Assembly: GCA_012515725.1 (NCBI GenBank)
Contig: JAAYXU010000056.1
Coordinates: forward strand, 1 to 11,474
Source: Clostridiales bacterium
GTDB taxonomy: Bacteria > Bacillota > Clostridia > Christensenellales > UMGS416
Direction: 5' to 3'
DNA: 11,474 nucleotides
This document shows, in pieces, positions 6,272 to 11,474 of this stretch; the first letter of the stretch is position 1; every line of letters begins with the position of its first letter. A program made the position numbers and the translations under genes. The notes under the pieces are model-generated. The model made no database searches. It saw only the letters and a list, made by a program, of their open reading frames with translations, and had not been told where the DNA came from.

Positions 6272-6646
6272 TTGAAGGATAAGCTTGACACGATATTCGC
6301 GCTGCAGCGCCGGTTCGACGAGGATCTCGCGGCCAGGAGGGATCTGTCGGACATCACCCGCGAGCAGTGGATACAGAAGGAGACCCTGGCGATGCTTTCT
6401 GAGCTCGCCGAGCTCATCGACGAGGTGAATTTCAAATGGTGGAAGAATCCAAAGCCCGTCGACGACGACAGGGTCAAGGAAGAGCTGGTCGACATACTCC
6501 ATTTCTTCGTCAGCATGTGCATCAAAATGGGCATGGACGCCGATGAACTGTGCGGCCGGTATATCAGGAAGAACGAGGAGAACTTCAAAAGGCAGCGCGG
6601 TCTTTCGGATAAGGAGGGCTACGCCGCAGATAACCCGATACCATAG
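6272..6646 (+). CDS. Dimeric dUTP diphosphatase (all-alpha NTP pyrophosphatase fold)
   Basis: The 124-residue protein belongs to the dUTPase_2 / MazG-like all-alpha NTP-pyrophosphatase superfamily, not to the trimeric Dut family. It should hydrolyse dUTP (and probably dUDP) to dUMP, keeping uracil out of DNA and supplying dTMP synthesis. The magnesium-binding signature ExxE...ExxD is complete: E44 and E47 in SELAELIDE, and E71 and D74 in EELVDILHFFV, with the family-typical NFKWWKNPKP (53-62) between them. The start is a TTG at 6272, ten bases after GGGGAAAGGGG (6251-6261). No nearby ATG would keep the first helix (LDTIFALQRRFDE). It is shorter than many relatives (about 160-180 residues) but no core motif is missing. 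It is probably co-transcribed with the M16 gene and ends 13 bases from the convergent parC. Confidence 0.88.
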   Translation: MKDKLDTIFALQRRFDEDLAARRDLSDITREQWIQKETLAMLSELAELIDEVNFKWWKNPKPVDDDRVKEELVDILHFFVSMCIKMGMDADELCGRYIRKNEENFKRQRGLSDKEGYAADNPIP

Positions 6647-6659
6647 CGATACCTCCCCC

Positions 6660-9116
6660 TTACGTCATATGCAGGAACACGCGCACAGGATCGTCGCCCA
6701 GCACGACCGGCACAAGCGGCGCGCCCTTGCCTCCTGGCGTCTCGATCGGGAATTCCTCGGAGGAAATACGGGTCACTGCGCCGCTCTTCTGCAGCACGAC
6801 GATATCCGCGGGCTCCTTGACGCGATCCACAAAGACCACCGCCTCGCCGTTGCTGCCATTCTTCATGAACGTAAAGATTTTCGTTCCCTTCACGGCACGG
6901 TTTCTGCCGGGAGAAAAGTCGAGCGTCAGCAGTCTTTTCCCATATCCCCGGTCGGTGAGCGCCACAAACTCGCCTTCCCCGTCGGAGTGGCAGACATAGA
7001 TCATTTCGTCACCGTCATCCAGCGTCATCACCTGCACGCCCCGGGCGGTGCGCCCCATCTGGCTGATCTGCGAGTAGTTAAGCTGCAGCGCCATGCCCTT
7101 GCGGGTAAAGAACGTCGGGGCCAGTCCCCGTTGGCACAGCCCGACATGCAGCACCTCGTCGCCCTCACGCACGCCGCAGGCCGCGTATTTTCGGCTGCGG
7201 GTATCGTACTGGTCGAGCGCGGTACGCTTAGCCATGCCGCCGCGGGTCACGAACAGCAGCTCTCCCTTGACCGGAAGGCGATCGGCGCATATCGCTCCAG
7301 CTATATGGGTACTTTTGCTGAAGCTTTTCAGGAGCGTCGAAAGATGCGCGCCGCGGCTGGCCCACCGCGATTCGGGTATCTGCGAGACGGGAAGCTGGTA
7401 CATGTTGCCATCGCCCGTAAATACGTACAGCGTATAAGCGGTCGTACCCGGCATGACGGCCATAATCGAGTCAGCCGGGCTCAGATCGTCAGGGAACGCC
7501 TGTCGGTCGGAACGGGAGTAAGTCTTCTGGGGTAGCCGCTTGGCGTAGCCCTCGCGGCTGACCGTAACCACCACATCCTCGACGATCACGAAATCCTCGG
7601 CGTTGAACTCGACGATCTTGTTGTCGTCCAGTATCCGTGTGCGGCGCGCGTCGGCGTATTTCTTTTTGATATCGAGCAGCTCTTTTTTCACAACGCCGCG
7701 CAGCTTCTGTTTGGACGCGAGTATCGCCCTGAGCTCGGCGATGAGGCTGCGCACCTCGGCAAGCTCCTTTTCGAGCTTTTCGACCTCCAGCGCGGTGAGA
7801 CGCTGCAGCCGCATATCGAGTATGGCCTGCGCCTGCACACCGGTTAGTTTGAAGCGGGACATCAGGCGCTTTTTCGCTTCAGGAACCGATGCCGATGACT
7901 TGATGAGCGCGATCACCTCGTCGATGTTGCGGATCGCGATGAGCAGCCCTTCGAGTATGTGCTCGCGGGCTTCGGCTCTTTCCAGGTCGAACCGGATACG
8001 GCGGGTGACCACCTCGAGCTGGTGGCGGATATAGTGCTCCAGTATCGCCTTGAGTCCCATCTGCCGGGGTTTACCGTCGGCGATGGCCACCATGTTGATG
8101 CCGTAGCCCACCTGGAGATCCGAGTACTTGTACAGGTACTGCAGTATCTTCTCCGCGTCGGCGTCCTTCTTCACCTCGATGACGGCCCGCATGCCTTCCC
8201 GGTCGGATTCGTCGCGTATGTCGGATATGCCCGCCAGTATGCCCTTCTTGTCCTCGCAGAGCTTGAGTATTTTTTCGAGCATGGCGGCCTTATTGACCTG
8301 ATAGGGTATCTCGGTAATGACGATCAGTGATTTACCGGCGGCGGCTTTCTCGACCGCGCACCGCGCGCGTATGCATATGCGTCCCCGACCGGTCTCGTAG
8401 CCCTCACGGATACCCTGCGTCTCGAGTATCGAGCCGCCGGTGGGAAAGTCCGGGCCGGGAACAAGCTTCATGAGCTCGTCCAGCGTGATGCTGGGCTTAT
8501 CGATCATCGCGACGGTGGCGTCGATGATCTCGCCCAGATTGTGCGTGGGGATGTTGGTAGCCAGGCCCACCGCGATGCCCACCGCGCCGTTCACGAGGAG
8601 ATTGGGAAAGCGGCCCGGAAGCAGCACCGGCTCCTTGAGCGTATCGTCGAAGTTGAGTGCGAAGGGAACGGTATCCTTGTCGATGTCGCGCAGCAGCTCC
8701 ATGGCAAGCGGAGCAAGGCGTACCTCTGTGTAGCGCATCGCCGCGGCCCGGTCGCCGTCGACGGAGCCGAAGTTCCCGTGTCCGTCGACGAGTATGCCCC
8801 GCATAGAGAAATCCTGGGCCATACGCACCATCGCGTCGTATATCGATGTGTCCCCGTGCGGGTGGTATTTTCCCATCGTGTCTCCGGCGATACGAGCCGA
8901 CTTCTTGTGGGGCTTGTCGGGGGTATTTGCTAGCTCCATCATCGTATAGAGGATACGCCGCTGCACGGGCTTGAGCCCGTCCTCTACACGGGGAAGCGCT
9001 CGTTCCATGACGACGTACTCGGCGTAGGGCATCATCGAGCTGTGCATCACGTCCTCGAGCGACTGGGGGATGATGGTCTCATTGATGACGATATCGTTCT
9101 TTTTCCTGCGGGCCAT
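6660..9116 (-). CDS. parC: Type IIA DNA topoisomerase subunit A, probably topoisomerase IV subunit A
   Basis: The 818-residue subunit breaks and rejoins DNA, pairing with the ATPase subunit encoded just upstream. The catalytic tyrosine is Y129 in AAAMRYTEVRL. The winged-helix region has KYHPHGDTSIYD (84-94), where T90 and D94 are the equivalents of GyrA S83 and D87 of the quinolone pocket. Tower and coiled-coil segments follow to about 500. The C-terminal part (about 505-818) is a beta-pinwheel of about six repeats with recurring R-x-A-x-G loops (SRWASRGA, SRKYAACGV, GRTARGV, GRNRAVKG). The gyrase-specific QRRGGKG box, expected in the first blade near 531-550, is absent; that loop reads KTYSRSDRQAFPDD. 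This and the plsY-parE-parC order favour topoisomerase IV, the decatenase, over gyrase. Still, the protein is GyrA-like overall and gyrA remains possible. The start overlaps the parE stop (TGATG), with GGAGGAG five bases upstream. Confidence 0.88.
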   Translation of the reverse strand: MARRKKNDIVINETIIPQSLEDVMHSSMMPYAEYVVMERALPRVEDGLKPVQRRILYTMMELANTPDKPHKKSARIAGDTMGKYHPHGDTSIYDAMVRMAQDFSMRGILVDGHGNFGSVDGDRAAAMRYTEVRLAPLAMELLRDIDKDTVPFALNFDDTLKEPVLLPGRFPNLLVNGAVGIAVGLATNIPTHNLGEIIDATVAMIDKPSITLDELMKLVPGPDFPTGGSILETQGIREGYETGRGRICIRARCAVEKAAAGKSLIVITEIPYQVNKAAMLEKILKLCEDKKGILAGISDIRDESDREGMRAVIEVKKDADAEKILQYLYKYSDLQVGYGINMVAIADGKPRQMGLKAILEHYIRHQLEVVTRRIRFDLERAEAREHILEGLLIAIRNIDEVIALIKSSASVPEAKKRLMSRFKLTGVQAQAILDMRLQRLTALEVEKLEKELAEVRSLIAELRAILASKQKLRGVVKKELLDIKKKYADARRTRILDDNKIVEFNAEDFVIVEDVVVTVSREGYAKRLPQKTYSRSDRQAFPDDLSPADSIMAVMPGTTAYTLYVFTGDGNMYQLPVSQIPESRWASRGAHLSTLLKSFSKSTHIAGAICADRLPVKGELLFVTRGGMAKRTALDQYDTRSRKYAACGVREGDEVLHVGLCQRGLAPTFFTRKGMALQLNYSQISQMGRTARGVQVMTLDDGDEMIYVCHSDGEGEFVALTDRGYGKRLLTLDFSPGRNRAVKGTKIFTFMKNGSNGEAVVFVDRVKEPADIVVLQKSGAVTRISSEEFPIETPGGKGAPLVPVVLGDDPVRVFLHMT

Positions 9117-11068
9117 CAGCGCGCTCCTCCCAGCTTCTCAAATTCATCGGAGTGGTTGAAATTCGCATACCTAGCGATATAGTCCCGCCGCCTGTCGACC
9201 TTGTCCCCCATGAGCGTCGTCACCCGGCGGTCTGCTTCAGCCACGTCGTCCAGCGAGACGCGCAGCAGCTTGCGGCCGTTGGGGTTCATCGTCGTTTCCC
9301 AGAGCTGCTCGGCGTCCATCTCGCCCAGACCCTTGTAGCGCTGCAGCGTATAGTTGCTCTTGCCCTTTGTCAGCTTCTCCAGCTCCCCATTGTCGTAAGC
9401 GTACTCTATGGATTTGCCGGTGCGCACCCGGTAGAGCGGCGGAAGCCCGATATACAGGTGGCCGTTCGTTATTAGCTCCTTCATGTAGCGGAAGAAGAAC
9501 GTGAGCAGTATGGCGCGGATATGCGCGCCGTCCTGGTCGGCGTCGGAGAGTATGATTATCTTATTGAAGCGCAGGTCGGCGATATTGAAATCGTCGTCGA
9601 ATCCGCAGCCCAGCGCCGTGATGATCGAGCGGAACTCCTCGTTTGCAAGCACCGCGTCTATACGCTTTTTTTCGGCGTTGAGGGGCTTGCCGCGCAGCGG
9701 CAGTATGGCCTGAAAGCGGCGATCCCGGCCCTGCTTGGCGGAACCGCCCGCCGAATCGCCCTCGACGATGAAAAGCTCGTTTTCTGCGGGATTGCGCCCG
9801 GTGCACGACGAGAGCTTTCCCACGAGCGGCGCGGCTTCCAGGCTGGTCTTTTTGCGGGCCAGTTCCTTTGCCTTGCGGGTCGCCAGACGGACCTTGGCGG
9901 ACTTGATGGCTTTTTCCATTATGATTCCTGTGGTTTCTGCGTGCTTGAGATCGTCCAGCCAGGCCGCCAGCTTGTCGCCCACCAGCGTTTCCACCGCCTT
10001 GCGCGCGTCGGCGTTCCCGAGCTTGGTCTTGGTCTGCCCCTCGAATTGGGGATTCTGCATCCGGATCGCGATAACCGCCGTCATGCCCTCCCGGAAATCC
10101 TCGCCCGCCATCGGGGTTTCCTTCTCCTTGACCAGATTGTTGCGCCGTATATAGTCGCCCATGACCTTCGTGACCGCCGCCCGGAATCCCGTTTCGTGCA
10201 TGCCGCCCTCGATGGTGGGTATGTTGTTTACATATGAAAATATGCTCTCGGTGTACGCGTCGGTGTACTGTATCGCCACCGAAACGTGTATGCCGTCCTG
10301 CGTACCCTCCAGCAGTATGGGACGCGCGAAGAGAGTGGTTTTTTCCTCATTGAGATACCGCACGAAGTCCGTAAGGCCTCCGTCGTATGCGTATTCCTCG
10401 GGCGCGTACTCGTCCGATCGCTCGTCGGCGAACGTGATTTTCAGCCCCCTGTTGAGAAACGCCAGTTCCTTGAGGCGCTTGGCGATCGTGTCATGGTTCC
10501 AGTTGAGATGGTCGAACACGTCAGCGTCGGGCAGGAACGTGACTCGGGTGCCCTTTTCGTATGTTTTTCCCACCACCTTAAGCGGGCCGGTCGGACGGCC
10601 GGGCTGCATCTTACCGCTTCGGTTCTTTTCGCTAACATACTCCTGCCTGTATATCTGTCCGTCCAGATGGACTTCCACCGACATACGCTTTGACAGCGCG
10701 TTGACCACCGAAGCGCCCACTCCGTGAAGGCCCCCCGAATACGCGTAATTTTCCGAGCCGAATTTGCCGCCGGCGTGAAGGCGCGTATAGACCACCTCGA
10801 CGCCAGAAATTTTCAGCTGCGGATTAATATCCACCGGTACGCCGCGGCCATTGTCGGTCACGGTGACGCTGGCGTCGGGGTGCAGCGTGACTGTAACCTC
10901 GTCGGCATAGCCGCCCATGGCCTCGTCTATTGCGTTGTCCACGATCTCCCAGAGCATGTGGTGAAGCCCCGATGAGCCGGTGCTGCCTATGTACATGCCC
11001 GGGCGCATCCGTACTGCCTCCAGCCCTTCGAGTACCTTAATACTGCTGGCAGTATAACCTGTCGGCAT
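9116..11068 (-). CDS. parE: Type IIA DNA topoisomerase subunit B (ATPase), probably topoisomerase IV subunit B
   Basis: The 650-residue ATPase subunit drives strand passage by the enzyme made with the downstream A subunit. In order: a GHKL ATPase domain with E41 and N45 in EIVDNAIDEAMGG, D72-N-G in TDNGRGVP and GGLHGVGASVVNAL (112-125); a transducer domain ending with the QTKTKLG segment (345-351), whose lysine contacts the ATP gamma phosphate; and a TOPRIM domain with E436 in VEGDSAGGSAKQGRDRRFQAILPLRGK and the D509-x-D511-x-D513 cluster in SDADQDGAHI. The C-terminal RYKGLGEMDAEQLWETTMNP (578-596) follows. The length is typical of ParE and of short Gram-positive GyrB, so sequence alone does not separate them and the choice rests on context. 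AAGGAGG stands five bases before the ATG. A weak promoter (TTTTCA-17-TACTAT, 11109-11137) may overlap the end of plsY, 49 bases upstream. Confidence 0.9.
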   Translation of the reverse strand: MPTGYTASSIKVLEGLEAVRMRPGMYIGSTGSSGLHHMLWEIVDNAIDEAMGGYADEVTVTLHPDASVTVTDNGRGVPVDINPQLKISGVEVVYTRLHAGGKFGSENYAYSGGLHGVGASVVNALSKRMSVEVHLDGQIYRQEYVSEKNRSGKMQPGRPTGPLKVVGKTYEKGTRVTFLPDADVFDHLNWNHDTIAKRLKELAFLNRGLKITFADERSDEYAPEEYAYDGGLTDFVRYLNEEKTTLFARPILLEGTQDGIHVSVAIQYTDAYTESIFSYVNNIPTIEGGMHETGFRAAVTKVMGDYIRRNNLVKEKETPMAGEDFREGMTAVIAIRMQNPQFEGQTKTKLGNADARKAVETLVGDKLAAWLDDLKHAETTGIIMEKAIKSAKVRLATRKAKELARKKTSLEAAPLVGKLSSCTGRNPAENELFIVEGDSAGGSAKQGRDRRFQAILPLRGKPLNAEKKRIDAVLANEEFRSIITALGCGFDDDFNIADLRFNKIIILSDADQDGAHIRAILLTFFFRYMKELITNGHLYIGLPPLYRVRTGKSIEYAYDNGELEKLTKGKSNYTLQRYKGLGEMDAEQLWETTMNPNGRKLLRVSLDDVAEADRRVTTLMGDKVDRRRDYIARYANFNHSDEFEKLGGAR

Positions 11069-11117
11069 GAAGTCCTCCTTAGTGCGCTACATATGGTATT
11101 TCTTATCTATAGTACCA

Positions 11118-11474
11118 CTACTCGTGGGTTTTGAAAAGGACCAGTTTGAAAAAGCCCCGTATCTTCATGCGGTTCGTGAATGCAAGAAGCAGCGTATTTA
11201 GCAGCCATACAAGCAGTATAGAAGACGGAAACGCGCGAACGGCCAGGTATACGCCCATGAGCGCGATGCCCATGACGGCCGCGAAGCCGTCGATATCCGA
11301 AGGAATCGGTTTCCCGCGCGACAGGAGCTTGGCCGACGCCGAATACAGCGCGAGCATGACAGCGTAAACGAGCGACGCCTCAAAGTCCGTTACCGCGCTC
11401 CACACGCCGAACGTCACCGCGATAGCCTTGCCTCCCCTGCCCCTGAGAAAAGGGGAAAAGGCGTGGCCCAGCAC
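11118..11474 (-). CDS. plsY: Glycerol-3-phosphate acyltransferase PlsY, C-terminal part (5' end outside the window)
   Basis: The visible 118 residues begin with LGHAFSPFLRGRGGKAIAVTFG, the conserved PlsY segment (GH...F-x-GGK-x-A-x-x-x-G) that binds phosphate-containing substrate. PlsY is an integral membrane enzyme that transfers an acyl group from acyl-phosphate to glycerol-3-phosphate, the first step of phospholipid synthesis. Hydrophobic stretches follow (ASLVYAVMLALYSA, GFAAVMGIALMGVYLAV, SSILLVWLLNTLLLAF), consistent with membrane helices. About 200 residues are usual, so roughly the first 80 lie beyond the window; the GTG at the edge is probably an internal valine. The C-terminal half diverges from the best-known PlsY proteins, so a PlsY-like paralogue is possible. 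It lies upstream of parE on the same strand, as in Bacillus, and may be co-transcribed with it. Confidence 0.82.
   Translation of the reverse strand: MLGHAFSPFLRGRGGKAIAVTFGVWSAVTDFEASLVYAVMLALYSASAKLLSRGKPIPSDIDGFAAVMGIALMGVYLAVRAFPSSILLVWLLNTLLLAFTNRMKIRGFFKLVLFKTHE

Noticed and set aside
6543..7535. Long plus-strand open frame of 330 codons opposite parC
   Set aside because: It is antisense to a well-supported topoisomerase gene, its protein has no recognisable motif, and long antisense frames are common in GC-rich coding DNA. The same applies to 9521-10237, 756-1499 and 3091-3702.
8830..8870. Thr at the GyrA Ser83-equivalent position (T90) as a quinolone-resistance mutation
   Set aside because: Serine and threonine are both usual wild-type residues here, and the acidic residue (D94) is also present, so nothing indicates resistance.
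1..11474. CRISPR arrays, tRNA or rRNA genes, toxin-antitoxin or defence modules
   Set aside because: I looked on both strands and saw no regularly spaced repeats, no cloverleaf-like sequence and no protein with such motifs.

Overview
The window looks like a stretch of a GC-rich Firmicutes (Clostridia-type) chromosome. The signs are a canonical T-box leader, Shine-Dalgarno sites close to AAGGAGG, frequent GTG/TTG starts, a dimeric (all-alpha) dUTPase, a TatD-linked radical SAM gene and a plsY-parE-parC cluster. I would not name a genus. Most genes are housekeeping genes. The accessory parts are the right end of an insertion sequence at the left edge and two structured intergenic stretches.

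Left edge (1-301): the C-terminal end of an ISAs1-family DDE transposase and the probable right terminus of the element, visibly AT-richer than the rest. Region 302-671 has no gene. It holds a weak possible terminator, a promoter with perfect consensus hexamers, and a T-box riboswitch with an ATG (Met) specifier that ends in an intrinsic terminator. This controls the plus-strand operon metG - tatD - radical SAM (672-3978), whose junctions are overlapping or nearly so. Uncharged tRNA-Met should therefore raise expression of methionyl-tRNA synthetase and its two co-transcribed neighbours.

Middle (3979-4979): a 222-bp non-coding interval rich in inverted repeats lies between the convergent radical SAM gene and an XRE-cupin regulator gene on the minus strand. 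The regulator and an M16 peptidase gene are divergently transcribed, each with a recognisable promoter. A 12-bp-stem inverted repeat sits between the two promoters. The M16 peptidase is followed after 26 bp by a dimeric dUTPase gene (plus strand, ending at 6646).

Right half (6660-11474, minus strand): plsY (partial at the window edge), then parE and parC, which overlap by one base. The gene order matches the plsY-parE-parC order of Bacillus, and the A subunit lacks the gyrase-specific QRRGGKG box in its usual place. Both points favour topoisomerase IV over gyrase. The parC and dUTPase genes converge with only 13 bp between them. I see no clear undescribed multi-gene system. The least explained items are the TatD-linked radical SAM protein, the folded 222-bp intergenic element and the hairpin between the divergent promoters.
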